A stretch of DNA of 64,000 nucleotides from Ryuthela nishihirai (lineage: Eukaryota > Arthropoda > Arachnida > Araneae > Heptathelidae). The stretch's first letter is position 1; every line of letters begins with the position of its first letter. Of the stretch, positions 21,601 to 36,600 are shown one piece after another. The DNA is taken from the NCBI GenBank assembly GCA_038380435.1, contig JAWZYU010000028.1, forward strand, positions 40,297,095 to 40,361,094, in the 5' to 3' direction. The notes below the pieces were generated by a model, which saw only the letters and a list, made by a program, of their open reading frames with translations, made no database searches and was not told where the DNA came from. The position numbers were made by a program, and so were the translations under genes.

Positions 21601-24600
21601 CAAAAGTAAATATGATCAAGAAATAAAAAAAAATTGTGTGGTATAAAATCAATTATAGATTCATTAGCAAAGTTTTGTTATCTAAAAGGAAGTACAGGAA
21701 ATTCTTGATGATTTTACAAAGTACCTTGAAAAAGTATACCTTGAAACTGTATACCTTGAAAAGGCTACAGTACACAAATCCAATACCTTATGGAAAATAA
21801 TTAAATGGAGGATTTGTGGACATGGGGTGTAACATACAGAAATATTAGTAGATATATTTTCACAATAAAATGGCTCAGAGTAAATGCCATGCATGAGTAT
21901 GGTATAAAATGAATCAAGAAACAAAAGTATCAAGCTTTATGTGCTGCACAATAAATTGCAATTAAACAATAAAAATAAACATGTAATTATATTTATTATT
22001 CATTTAATTCACTAATAGCATAATACCTTATGCCCACTACACTGGACTAGCACAGTCTGGTAGGATCTCTAGCCCATGACTGCATGAGGATTTTGTATGT
22101 ATATAGGGTGATTCAAAACTTATCGTTCAAATTTCGTGGGGAGGTAGGGAATACGTCAGGAAACCAATTTCACGTAGGAAAGTATGTCCGTAAACGTCAT
22201 CTACATGAACAAAATGGACAAGTAAAGTGAACACAAGGAAACAGTACAGTTAAGTGGTAATGAATGTGACTTTTATTCCAACGAGGTAAAGTACATGCGA
22301 GATGCATATCCGCTAGCTCTTGATGCGTAAAACGATTCATCTTATCACTAGTAAGTCAGCTCGTACACTGATGACAGCGGGAGTGGTCGGGCGAGCTGTA
22401 CACTGGTTGGATACACACAGCGCCCTCTACATACGCATGCGTACATTTGCGGACATACTTTCCTATGTGAAAACGGTTTCCTGACGTATTCCCTACCTCC
22501 CCACGAAATTTGAATGATAAGTTTTGAATCACCCTGTATATGAGAATGTCATATATGGGTTTCGCTGTGAAATATCTTTTTTCTTGAAATTTGGAAATGT
22601 CATAGAGATATGCCTGTAATATAGTACTTAGAGGACAAATTTCCAGATATTTTGGATTCAGAGATCATTTTTGACATACCATAATACAAGGCTGGTGCCC
22701 TTACCTATTTCATCTGATAAATTGCCTATGGCATTAACAAAATATTTAAAATAAACTGGAGCAAAACACTTTTACAGTGACAATCAGATAAAGTAATAAA
22801 CTAGTTTAAAACAGTCTTGCATCTCATACTTTTGTTGAACAGAAGTATCATAGTTGATGGCACTAGAGATAAGTTGATTCCTGTGATTTTCTGCTTTTTG
22901 AAAGAGCTTGATTGCCTGGGCTTTGATGTATTCATGTACTGGTCGCACATTAAGATCTCTGTGAATGGTCGAGTTTTTCACAAACTATGGTGTGCCCACA
23001 GCTGATAGCAAAATTCGATTTTTTAAAGTCTGAAGCTTCTTGATATTGGTTTGTGAGCAATGACATCAAACTGGAGCAGCATAGAGAATTACAGGTTTTA
23101 GAATCATATGATAGATTGCCAACTTATTATCAAATGTATTTGTATTCTTTACTCTTATGAGGGGCGGGGGTGGCTCAGTCGGTAGCGCGCCAGGCTCATA
23201 ATCTGTAGTTCCCAGGTTCGAGTCCCAGCTGGGTTAGCGTTGAGATTTATCTCCGCAAAATTCCCCGCCCTGCCCACGGTCAGTAGGGGACACCGATGGG
23301 CTTGGAAAGGCCGCCGTCCGTCGGATGGGACATTAAGCCGTGGCCCCGTGTGTGGGAGAGCCATACCCTGTGCACGTTAAAGAACACGCTGGATGGCCTT
23401 GACGGGAGGTTACCATCTGTCTCCCAACAGCTGTTCCAGTGGGTCCCCTCCCCCAACCTTCTCTGTGCCTTCGGGGTCCATGTGACCTGGCCATTTAGCC
23501 CATGGTGTGCAAAAAAGTGCCGCTCAGAGGTAAAACAACCCAACAACCTTTACTCTTATGAATAAAAATTATATTCTAAAAAAAAAAATTGATAGATTTA
23601 GATCTTCTGGAGATAAGTGAATACAACTTTAACTGTATTACATGGGCCTTATGTACAACAGAGGAAATGTGTTCATCCCATGTGAGTTTTTGGTTGATAG
23701 TGACACCAAGATACTTTGCTGAGTCCTTCCACACTATCTGCTTATCAAAGATCATAATATTTGACACCTGATGCAGTCTTTTATGGGTGCAGAGCAGAGC
23801 TGTGTACTTGTCGGTATTGATCTTGATGCGCCATTTCATGCACCAATTCTCAAAAGTGTGTACCATATTTTGCATTCTGTTGCACACAATTTGTGTGATA
23901 AGGAGGAAGAGAGGAATGGTGTCATCAGCATATGTAGCAGTTTTGATTCGATGCATTGTTGGTAAATCAAAAACATAGATATTGAACAGGGCTGGACTGA
24001 GGAGAGAATAATACCTTTATGTTTATAGGCACAGATTGCCTATATATTAACATAAATTTGTTGCTCATATGTAGATGATGGGTTATGCTATATGTTGATA
24101 TGTATGGTTGACTCATTCACTTTGAAATTCTTGAGTGAGCGATGCTACACTCAAAATATCACAAAAGCTACTTTAACTCTTTTCAGCCAATATTTCTTTA
24201 TCTCACTACCGTTTGAAGAGACTTTATGTTTAGGACTCGTAGTTTAATTAAATGAAGGTTTAATGGTAATGCTTGAAGTTTATTGTTAATGTGAGGATTC
24301 CTGGTTGCAAGGAAGTTAAAAAAAATAACAATTTTTATTGTACATTTTTGAATAATTTATGTTGTAAGTTAAATAAATTCTTGCTAATGCATTGCAACAT
24401 TTTTGTTTATAATTGTGATGTAATACATCAGTGTATTAAGCATTTTTTTTTCAAATTATTGTGTTTTCTGTGAGACTTTTAAAACAGGATAGTTTACATG
24501 TAGGTGTGTAATTTGGGATTTTGATGTTGCTACAGATCAAAATCTATGCATTGTATTTATTGTTTGAAATATTTTTTTTTGATGATTTCTTATTTTTTTG

Positions 24601-27600
24601 TTTCTTTACTTAAAGTTAAAGGAGGCATTGCTGCCTGCTACAGAAATACAGGGTGATTACAATGAATGTAATGCTTTTTAAAATTCCTTATAAAAGCCTA
24701 TACTTGTAAATTAAACAAATCATGCATGTTATTGAAAGAAGAAATATGAAAGTATGTTTTACACCTTAATAGATGCCATGACTGAAGTTGAAAAGACATA
24801 TGTCAAATCATTGCATCTGTTGACATGGACACATTAAGGAAATATGGGATGAACTGGAATATAGGGCAGAAGTATGTAAAGTTTACCTATGACAGATATA
24901 TCGAATGTTTTTAATCTTTTTCCCATGACTGAGTGATTAGTGCGCTTGACTACTCATCAGCGGGATCAGTGGATTATTTATCACTAGCATACTTGTAAGA
25001 CATGCTTTTCATCTATATGGCAAATAGAAAGCTGCTTGTGGCTAGATTGCCTGAATAGTGCCTATATGAGACGTAATAGAAATGTTCATAGTGTTAATTA
25101 GAGGAGATCTTGATTGGCAGCTGGTAGCTCAGCAGTCAAGAGCACCTGACATGTTATCAAGAGGTCGTGAGTTTGTATCACTCCCAGATCAAGACAATTT
25201 TTCCTCTAAAATTTGAATTGACTTCAAAGTGCTGATTTATTAGTAGATATTAAATATGTCGAGTTTATTTCATTATTTATATTTATATTCTAGTTAGAGG
25301 TAATAAACTGAATCAACCATCATTCAAGTAGCAACTAGCTAGATTGCACCTAATAATTTTATATATTAATTTATAAAAAGGTTTACTAAAATTAATCTCT
25401 AAAAACAAAGTCTGATGTCTACTGACATGATAAAGTAAAACCATATAATACAACAAATAATAAAAATTGAAACATTTCATTTTTTAGGGGATATTATCCA
25501 AAAGGAGGTGGAGAAGTGATAATTAAAACATCTCCTGCTAGTGGTTTACTTAAGCCAGTAGAACTCTTAGATCCAGGAAATGTAGTGAATATAAAAGGAA
25601 GGGCATTTGTTGCTGGAGTTCTTCCTATCAAGGTAAATCTGTATTGTCATATTTTGTTTCATAAATAATATAATATGAAACATTTTGGAGAAATTCTTGC
25701 CTTAAACATTTTTTTTTTTGTAATTGGAAAAAATATTAAAAATAAAAGTAATATACTGTACTCCAAAATTGGGTTGGGTTGTTTTACCTATGAGCGGCAC
25801 TTTTTTGCACACCATGGGCTAAATGGCCAGGTCACATGGACCCCGAAGGCTCAGAGAAGGTTGGGGGAGGGGACCCACTGGAACAGCTGTTGGAAGACAG
25901 ATGGTAGCCTCCCGTCAAGGCCATCCAGCGTGTTCTTTAACGTGCACACGGTATGGCTCTCCCGCACACGGGGCCACGGCTTAACGTCCCATCCGACGGA
26001 CGGCGGCCTTTCCAAGCCCGTTGGTGTCCCCCTACTGACCGTGGGCAGGGCGGGGAATTTTGCAGAGATAAATCTCAACGCTCACCCAGCTGGGACTCGA
26101 AACTGGAAACTGCAGTTTACGAGCCTGGCGCGCTACTGACTGAGCCACCCCCGCCCCATACTCCAAAATAATTAAGGATAATGTTTGATTATGTCACTGG
26201 GAAGCCATATTCAAAGTTTTGAAGCATTTGGATAAATTATTTTTATAAAAACTTACTTGTGATAAAGATTAAAATTTTCTCTCTAAATCCCACTTTTCAG
26301 TGATCTGCATTATATATTTTAAAATATAAGTTGGAATATTTAGCATTAGATTCACTCATTCTAAACATTATCTCCAAAATCTCAAATTTATATTAATCAT
26401 TAAATGAATTTCTGAAATTATGCTTAGTAAACTTATGATTTTTATATTACTTAACTTTTCAGATGAATTTCTGAAATTGTGCTTAGTAAATTTATGAATT
26501 TGATATTACTTAACTTTTCAGATAAATTCTTATGACTGGCAGCTATGCTGTTAGATTTTCAAGCTTTTATAAACTCTTTTAAATAATGAATATTACTGAA
26601 AATGAAGCGTTAGAGAGATCTTATGAAAATTTTATCTGCATTGACATTTTCCCCTAAAAATGTATTTTAAAGTTACAGAACTTCAAACAGGATATTTCAT
26701 TGATACAAACAAGCATTATCCCTTAATTGTTTTGAACTGAATCTTTCAAGTAAAGAGTAGTTAAATGAAATGTACAAACTGTTATCCTTTAATTCATTAG
26801 TTTGATCAGCCACTCATATGTTCCAAATCTAGTAATATGCAAAATAATATAAAAGGTAACTAAGAAATCAAAGCAAAACGTTTTGTCCCCAACATCTCTC
26901 AAAGTTATCATATTATATGAAACAGGTTAGTCACATAAAAGCATTTTTCAGTCTCCTAAAATAACTGATTTCCCAAAATCAGCAATAACAAATAAAAATG
27001 TATATTCTATATGTTGAAAATTAAAAAAAAAAGTTTTCATTCTGACTAGGAAAATACTTTTGTGAAACAAAATTATTTTAATGTAACCATTGATCTATAT
27101 ACTGATATTTAAAGTATGGTCAGTAACCTGCACTTGGACTATGAAATTAATTTTACTTATTTAGCTGAAAAGTTAAAGATATCTCTCATTTCAAGTAAGA
27201 TGTCAATGTCTTAGGTAAAGTTATATAGTGTAGATTCCACAGCGATAGGATATCAAGTAACTTTGCACATTTAAGCCAATACAAGATACTTGATTAACTG
27301 GAATGCTAATATTCAACTAGGTTATTGTGAGATGTCATGTGCTTTAGTTTAGGAGATGGTATACGAGTTATTTTGCATGTGGTAAATATTCATTGTTACT
27401 TTGAGTAACAGAGAATCTAAGTTTACAATTTTTTTCTACATTCAGTTTTTATAACATTTGCAGATTTAAATTCAAAACACAGTGAAGAGATTTAAATAAT
27501 ATATTTACAACATTATGGGTTTTAAAAAAAATTTAACCTGACTGGGCTTATACAGCATATATATATTTTTTCGCAATCAGACATGCAAAGCTACTTACTA

Positions 27601-30600
27601 CCTTATCTGCAGGTTATAACATAACAACCACACCATCCCAGACCTCAGACCACAACAGTTGCAGTGTCACTGTGAGCTAATGTGATACTACTGTGCCACT
27701 GAGGTGGTTATACCTAATGTAACAGTGGTACATAGGACTTGTGTGTGGCAGATGTAAATACAGATGCATAGGCCAGTTAGGTGCAGGGGCGGGGGTGGCT
27801 CAGTCGGTAGCGCGCCAGGCTCGTAATCTGTAGTTCTCAGGTGGGTCAGCGTTGAGATTTATCTCCGCAAAATTCCCGCCCTGCCCACGGACAGTAGGGG
27901 ACACCGATGGGCTTGGAAAGGCCGCCGTCCGTCAGATGGGACGTTAAGCCATGGCCCCGTGTGCGGGAGAGCCATACCCTGTGCACGTTAAAGAACACGC
28001 TGCATGGCCTTGACGGGAGGCTACCATCTGTCTCCCAACAGCTGTTCCAGTGAGTCCCCTCCCCCAACCTTCTCTGAGCCTTCGGGGTCCATGTGACCTG
28101 GCCATTTAGCCCATGGTGTGCAAAAAAGTGCCTCTTAGAGGTAAAACAACCCAACCCAGTTAGGTGCAAAATATTTAGACCCACAGTGTGCTGTAAATAT
28201 ATTATTTCAAAAAAATTTCCTGATTTTGTTAATGTTACAAATGAGCTTTTTTTTTCAATTCTTATCCATGCATTTAATGTACAGATTTATCTCTCAGCAA
28301 GACGTTTGTTAGTTAGATAATTTATGTATTAAATGCTATTAGCTAAGAAGTAGATGAGAATTCAACCTATGTACATGTGGTTATTTGTTATTTTACTTCA
28401 TGCAGTGAAATTCAAATATTTATTTCAGTATTTGGAAAACAAAAATGTGAGACACTTTATATTATAAGAAAAAAAAAAAAGAGTTTAAGGAACTAGATTT
28501 TTTAATTCTAGTATTTGTAATTTCATTCCTGTAGATGGCACACGGAATGGCTGATGCAGCTGTGAAAGTACTGAGGGAGAGTTTTCCAGATGTGCCTCTA
28601 ACAATTGACAGAATTAAAGAACCCCCTCATGCTGCTGTTGGTAATGGAAGTGGTATCATGTAAGTTTTAAAAAATCGTCACTAAATACCACGGGTTCTGA
28701 CAAAAATATTATTCAAATTAAAAAAATATGAATATGATTTCAAATATACCCCTGATTATGCAGATACTTTACTGTATTTTACTGGCATCCTCAGTTGTAT
28801 TCAGTTCATTCCTAAATACTGCTCCGCCATCATTGTACCTTGTAGTTTGTTGTTATCACTGAAATAGAAGCAAGTTACTTATATGAATAATAATAATTGT
28901 AATAGTGATTGGAAGTTACTGTTTATGACTTGGCATGCCACCATGAAAGTTGACCTAGAATAAATTAGAACTTGTTGCAATACTGATATGTGCTGTTCTC
29001 TAGTGCCATCAAAAATTATTTTAATACTAGTAATACCCACACCAAATGTTTGGTGTGAAACTTTTCAATAAGTTCATTCACACCAAGAATATGTCAGTCA
29101 ATAACTGCATTCACGAGGCAGGTGACTTCTTTTGAGGGATCAATCCCAACTCATGGCAGCTAGGAACCCCATCTGTCACACCAAGAGGATCACCAAATTC
29201 TGAACTGATCACTCAAATAGCTGCAGAACCATGAGGAAACTGTCAATTTTTGCCACTGATGATATTACACGTCTGCCCTACCATCCGTTTGCCTGCGTGG
29301 AATTTACAGCTGATGTATAATATGATTAATGAAATTTTACAGTAGCATCCCATACTAGGCCATAAGGGTTGGGTTGTTTTACCTCTGAGTGGCACTTTTT
29401 TGCACACCATGGGCTAAATGGCCAGGTCACATAGACCCCGAAGACTCAGAGAAGGTTGGAGGAGGGGACCCACTGGAACAGCTGTTGGGAGACAGATGGC
29501 AGCCTCCCATCAATGCCACCCAGCGTGTTCTTTAACATGCACAGAGTATGGCTCTCCTGTAAAGGGACCACGGCTTAACGTCCCACCTGATGGACGGCAG
29601 CCTTTCCAATCTCATCGGTGTCCCCTACTGACCGTGGGCAGGGCAGCGAATTTTGCAGAGATAAATCTGCAAAATTCGCTGCCCTGCCCACGGTCAGTAA
29701 TCTGACCCAGCTGGGACTTGAACTTGGGAACTACAGATTATGAGCATGGCGTGCTACCGACTGACCCCCCCCCCCCTAGGCCATAAGCAGCAGAGAAAAT
29801 GAATTTCTACCCATTTTTACAAAATGTTTAGAAAACTATTCTCTTACTTTGGTGAGAGCAACAGAAGCCATATAATGATGCTGGCAGAGCAGCACCCAGA
29901 AGCAAACTGACCACATGTACCTGAGAATGCCTTCAAGGGCCAGTGAAAGTGCCTGAATAATAAATAATGCTGTTTGAATAATTATATTCAGATGTTTTAT
30001 AGATTCCAAACTATAGTGTATAATATGAATGTTGTACTAGAGTATTGAATTAATTTGTATGTTAGAAGATTTAATTCTTGTAAATGCATCCGTATTTATA
30101 TTGCTTGTATACAAATGTACAAAGCATGCTGCTGGTTCATCTTTGCACTTTTTTAAATCAAATTAAATGACAATTGAATATTTTTTTTTATATAACTATA
30201 CTTATACTCAATCAATGAAATTACAGATTATCAATTGTCACAATTAAATGGGTAAATGACAGAGCTGGTAATAGCTTAGTGGTTAGAGCATCTGGCAAGT
30301 AACTGGGAGGTGTGGGTTCAAATCCCAATCATTGGCAAAACTCATTTTCTTCACAACATTATTTCTTGAATTATACTTATTATTTATATATAATTTACAA
30401 ATACCTTATAAACACGAACAATCATAACAGAGTTTTGTACAGAAAATATATTCAGTTTGAGAGGTAAGTTGCAAAATTATTACCTTTTAGTTGTAACTAT
30501 ACTTAGCACCTTATTTATGATGAAAGTGATCCATTGAAGTATTAGTAATGCTGATTTAATTATTAAATAACTAAGCAAACAGTAAGGCATTTGCTTTATC

Positions 30601-33600
30601 TTAAGTGCAGAAACTGTGAAAGTACTGAGGGAGAGTTTTCCAGATGTCTCTCTGACAACTGACAGAATTAAAGAACCCTTTCATGCCACTGTTGGTAGTT
30701 CATTTTTGTGACTTCTGTTGAGAGTAGGAGAGGACCAGAGTAGGAGAATAGTTTCCTATGCAACTGGCAAAAATAGGTAGGAATTTATGGGATGGTTTTT
30801 TTTAATCTGCAATACATTGCAAATTAAATTAATTAAAGTGCAATGCATTGCAAATTAATAAAATCTCTTTGATTTTTTTTAAAAAGCTTTTCCATGAAAG
30901 AGGGCATAGAAAGAACATAATATTTAAAAAATTAGATTAGACTAATTTATTTTCAGCATTCTAAGCATCAAAAAAAAAAAAAAAACCCTCAAGCAGCTGC
31001 TTGCCACAGAGGTCTGACAGGAGCCTGTCGGTTTACATGCCAGAGTAGAAGGTCTGAGAGGATGGCAGGACCTCAGCAGAAAAACAGCACGAACATCCAT
31101 GCCTTACCCGGGGCTCGAACCCAGGTCCCGTAGATCAACAAAGCTAAAATACTAATATGAGAAAAATGCAGAAATTCTATGGATATGAAATGTAGAATAT
31201 TTTATATTTTGAACTTTTACTATTACACACTCAGTGATCATTGAATTTCAACCACCTAGTCCCATGTTATGCAAGCTAATTTCAAGGCTGCATAACTTCT
31301 AAAATAAGCTTTTTATGGAAAAATGTGAGTAAATAAAGATTTCAATCAAACAGGAAGTAATAGTCACGTAGTTGACTTTAACGTCAATAAATGAATAAAT
31401 ATTTTTATGGAAAATAGTTTCATCGATGTGTGGGATTTGAACCCACATCTCTCCAGAAATGTGTCCATGTTTCAGAGATGTGGGTTCAAATCCCGCATGT
31501 CGGCAAAACTTTTTACCACAAAAATTGTTACTGATTTCAATCAAATCTATCTAAATATCAATTTTCAATAATATTCCTTCATTATTGTTTATATAGTATT
31601 AAATATATAAAATGTTATATATTTAATATTATATAAACAATAAGGAATATAATAATTAAAATTTTCTAAAAATTCACAACTAAATGCTCTTTATTTTAAT
31701 ATATATTATTGTTATTTTTCAGTATAAGATTTTAAAATATATTTTTTTCTGCTGAGAAGCACTTCAAAATTAGCCCAGACATCAGAGTGAATTCTGTTCT
31801 ACAAACCTGATGTGTTGATCTTCAGTCCATTTTTTCATAAAAGCATTTTAGAAATTACAGTGCTTTGAAATTAGCTTAGGTGATTATAATTGAATTATCA
31901 TTAAGTTAATAATATCTCAGTGTAGTCTGAACTAATTGTTATTGTTCCTTCCAGAATTGTTGCAGAAACATCTACTGGTTGCTTGTTTGGTGGTGCTACT
32001 TTGGGCAAGCGAGGTAAAGATAAAAATAAACATTTAAATAATGTCACTTAAGGGTTTTAAGCATTAAATAGTATAGTGATTGGAAAATCTGCCTACTATA
32101 TGGCATGTATGAGAAATCAACAAAGCCAAAAGCTTGCAGGTTATCTATCTTTAGCAGTTTAGTATTCCATTATATATATATATACACACACACACACATA
32201 AATAAACAATCAAAATAAATATATTTAGTAATATATAGTATATGTAGAATATATGTATTGTAATATATGTTAGATTTTCCGATTTGTCACCCATCCAAAA
32301 ACATGGGATATGGTCAAACAGAGGTTGTAGCAATACCAGCACATCCTGGCAAATGTAAACGAACTGTGGACATGGGTGCATAGTGCTTGTGTGGCTATTC
32401 TACAATTTAGCATCAAACATTTGTTGGATTCCATGCTTCACTGTGTATAGCAGATTAAATAAGCAAGGAGTGGATGGACACGGTCATTATTAAACAACTT
32501 GGTATGTAATTCTCCAGTTCCCTCCATATTGTAATCATTTATTACAATAAGTCTACATTGAATCCCCAAATGTGAGTGTGTCCTGATTTTTGTGAACACC
32601 AGTATATATATATATACCTTGTAAACTTGTTTCTGATAAATCATCATATAAAATACAAGAGATTAGTTAGCCTTGAAGAAAATTACCATCCCGATAGCCT
32701 ACCTTAATGCTCATTGAATAATTTTGTATGTGGATTTACTTGTGGCTTCCTTGGAAATTTTTCCAAATAAGCTTCATAGCATGACAGTTTTGCCCATTGT
32801 TCTTGGAGAAATAACACACAGGAATAAAACAACTCAACCATTTATTTCTTTGTTTTTAAAAGTTTAATTTCTAATCAACAACTTTTGCTTGTGAGCATAT
32901 TGCAACAACTTTTTATGGGTTTGTATCTGTAGATAATTTTTCCTTTATCTTTGCTATTGACATGAAACTAAGAGTATACTCATGTTTCTGTTTCATTTTT
33001 AAAATCTTTTTTTTGGTTCATATAATGTCATAAAAAGTAATTCTCAGTATTATATTAAAATTTTGAATTGTACAAAAAAAATTAGAATTATTTTATACAT
33101 AACTTTTTTTTTATGTTTTACTATGAAGTTTAAAAAAAACTGTCTCCATGACATCTTTATTACTGACTAATATGTGAACCAAGTGACATTGAAAGACACG
33201 AAAAATACATGAAAAATACATAAATAATGATAATAATCAAATAATCAAATTTTGAATGTTAACCATTGTGTAATGACATTAGGAGAATACAATGTCTCAT
33301 AATTGTTTTCATCTTTAAAGATTGTTCGACAGTTTATAAGATACTGTAATCTGCAATAATTTTTCTCCAGGAATGTTGGTAGAGGATGTAGGCTATGTAG
33401 CAGCAAATGACCTGGTGGAAGACATTAGCAGTGGGGGCTGTGTAGATCGTCATTTGCAAGATCAGGTAAATATTATGGCTGCATATAATAATGTTTCTCA
33501 TGCACAGTTTAAGTAAGTATTAAAATTATTTATGTTTCATTTGAAGAAGATTAATTACTAAAAGTATTGTTTTGTAAAATTGGATAAAAAAAAGTTTACA

Positions 33601-36600
33601 AGGTAAGTAAGCAGCACTGCTGAATAATTAGTTGAGTATTTGTTAATATCTGTCATCTGTGTCTTTTTTTTATGATGAGTTAATAATGTTATTTAAGTAA
33701 AAGAAATAAATTTTAAACACAGTGCTGATAAAGTACAATATTTTTGTGCAATTTTTTGGTGTTATTGTAAGGATGTGTTAATCATTATACATAATTTCAG
33801 TAAATTTTAATATTTTATACAAATATTATCTGATTTTTAATCTGTCTGTTGTAGCATTCAATTTGGTAAATAGATATGAAATCAGGACAGATTAGTTTAT
33901 AAACCAATAAAATATGTACTGAATAACTGATTTCTTTTTTTACAGTTGATAATGTTTATGGCTTTGGCCAATGGAAAATCTCGCATACGCTGTGGATCTG
34001 TAACTCTCCACACTGAAACTGCCATATACATAGCCGAGTTGCTAAGCAAGGTAATTTTTAAAGGCTTTATTGAACTTTAAAGTGTGGTTAAATTTCTTAG
34101 ATGTTTTTGAATATCAATATTCCTGAGAATATAGTTGAAATAGTGAGTAGGTAATTGAGATGTCATTTTGGCTCCTGGTACTTTGGGGCGGGGTGGCTCA
34201 GTCGGTAGCGCGCCAGGCTCGTAATCTGTAGTTCCCAGGTTCGAGTCCCAGCTGGGTCAGCGTTGAGATTTATCTCCGCAAAATTCCCCGCCCTGCCCAC
34301 TGTCAGTAGGGGACACCGATGGGCTTGGAAAGGCCGCCGTCTGTCGGATGGGACGTTAAGCCGTGGCTCCGTGTGCGGGAGAGCCATACCCTGTGCACGT
34401 TAAAGAACGCTGGATGACCTTGATGGGAGGCTACCATCTGTCTCCCAACAGCTGTTCCAGTGGGTCCCCTTCCCCAACCTTCTCTGAGCCTTCGGGGCGA
34501 TGTGATCTGGCCATTTAGCCCATGGTGTGCAAAAAAGTGCCGCTCAGAGGTAAAACAACCCAACCCAACCCTGGTACTTTGTTTAATATTCTGCTAAAAA
34601 GGATTTTTTTACACTTAATTATAATATTAATACCAATAGTAAGGAGTCATCTAAAATAGTAATTCCAACATGAACTACAAGTAATAAGAGACAGTAAAAA
34701 ATGGGTATAAATAAAAAAAAAGATGATGACATGTTTTTAATATTTTTTAGATATAAAGAATATTTTTATAGAATATAAAGATAATGAATAATCTGTTCTT
34801 GGATTATTCAAGCTCTTTTGTTTTTCCTCATGTTTTCCCCTACACTTTTGTATAAAGTGAGCTGACAAGTCATCTGAGCAGTGTTGCCAATTTGATAGAA
34901 TTTGTATTTGTTAATTTTCAAACCTCAGTGTGATAGTATAAATAAAATTGGTAACTACTGAATTCTCTAAAAATAATATGTGAATCACTTGAAATAATTA
35001 GTTGAAAAAATTGCATTATTAATATTCTGAGTGTCAGAAACAGATTTTGTTTTTCACTTTTTTAATTCTAGTGACTTTGAATGATATCTCTATTCTGTAG
35101 TATAAAGTTGTAAAAACCTTTTTGTTCAAAGAGAAATCTGCAATTTTCATAACTTTTTCTAATCAGATATCGAAAATAATGTTTAAAGCTGTTATATAAA
35201 TTTTGTACTTGTAAATTCTACTTGAAGAAAATTCTGATAACTTAGGAAAATATTCCCTTTCTATCAGGAAAATATTCTTTTTCTATCAATCACTCACATG
35301 CTTGAGTCAGCTCATAGTACAGTAACATTATAATAAAATAAATAAATACCCCCTCAAGTAGCTGCTTGCCACAGAGGTCTAACAGGAGCCTGTCAGTTTA
35401 CATGCCAGAGTAGAAGGTCTGAGAGGATGGCAGGACCTCAGCAGAAAAACGACACACACATCCATGCCTTACCCGGGGCTCGAACCCAGGTCCCTTGGAT
35501 CAGTAGCCAAGTGCTCTAACCACTCGCAGTAACATTAGCTATTGATATATGTGTTTACACTTATCTAGCCATTTTTCTGCTAAGGTCCCACCATCCTCAC
35601 AGACCTACTATAGCATATAAATTGACCTCCTGTCAGACCTCTGTGGCAAGCAGCTGCTTGAGGGGGTATTATTTATTTTTATTTTAGAGTTTCAGTGCTT
35701 TTAGAACTTACGGAAGATATTTGATTTTTATTACTAACAGAAATTTCATTATCCAACAACTATGTACACCATTTTGGTCAATATATTTTAATAGAATTGA
35801 ATTTAAAAAAAAAATTTCACATGGCTACATCTGGAATTGTTTTTATTGCTCCTTGAATATATACTGCGATTAAGAAGATAGGTAAGTAATTTGACACTGG
35901 AGTGAAAATGAATCCATCAGAAAACACTATATAATTATACTGAAAATAATTTCATAAAAAGCATTAAGAATTTATGATTTTTTAAATAATTATTTTTTTA
36001 TCATGGCTGTTACAGCCTGTGTACTACACACTCGATCACAAAAAAAAAGTAGTACAGCATAGAACCACCATTTTCCTACCCCCATCAGAGCCAGCTAATT
36101 GTTTTTACTGCACAATGGGTCAGTTCATTGTCACGACATGTCCTAACCCTTCAGAGATCCACCCTTCCCTGCCATTCTGTTTCAATCGATTAGAGATAAT
36201 TTAAATCAGATTAGAGCAGAACAATCTGATTAAATCAGTTTTAATCAGATTAGAGCAGAACACAGTCTCCTCACCTGGGGATGGGACAAGGACAGTATGC
36301 AGAATGGAAATGCCTGGCAGTCTTTTGCAGGACAGAGTAGAAACTTTTAATCCTTATGGAGTTTTTGAAACTCATTCTGGTGGCCAAATCAATTTTGAAG
36401 TGTTTTCAGAAAAAATGGCAAAATAGTTCTTTGCAGTTTTCTAAGAGCAAACTGAGTGTTGACTTGCCGATATCTAAAGGTTAAACTTTTCTGTTGCAGT
36501 AATGCAACATGTTCCATAAATTATTCTATCTCAATTTCAGTGCTTCAGTTAAACTTTATATGCTTTGAAATTTTTTTTTCTGCTTTTAGGTATATTTTTA

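Noticed and set aside
23161..23240. tRNA-Met gene candidate
   Set aside because: The head is fused to a SINE body with target duplications, has no paired acceptor stem end, and recurs in many copies. It is a SINE promoter, not a tRNA gene.
25675..26139. Long open frame with [20 protein letters not shown] and similar, seen at more than ten sites on both strands
   Set aside because: It is the antisense or sense reading of the family A SINE. It appears wherever a copy lies and carries no known domain, so it is not a protein family.
30268..30345. tRNA-Thr gene candidate
   Set aside because: The B box and anticodon arm are good, but the acceptor stem does not pair and the sequence continues as a repeat.
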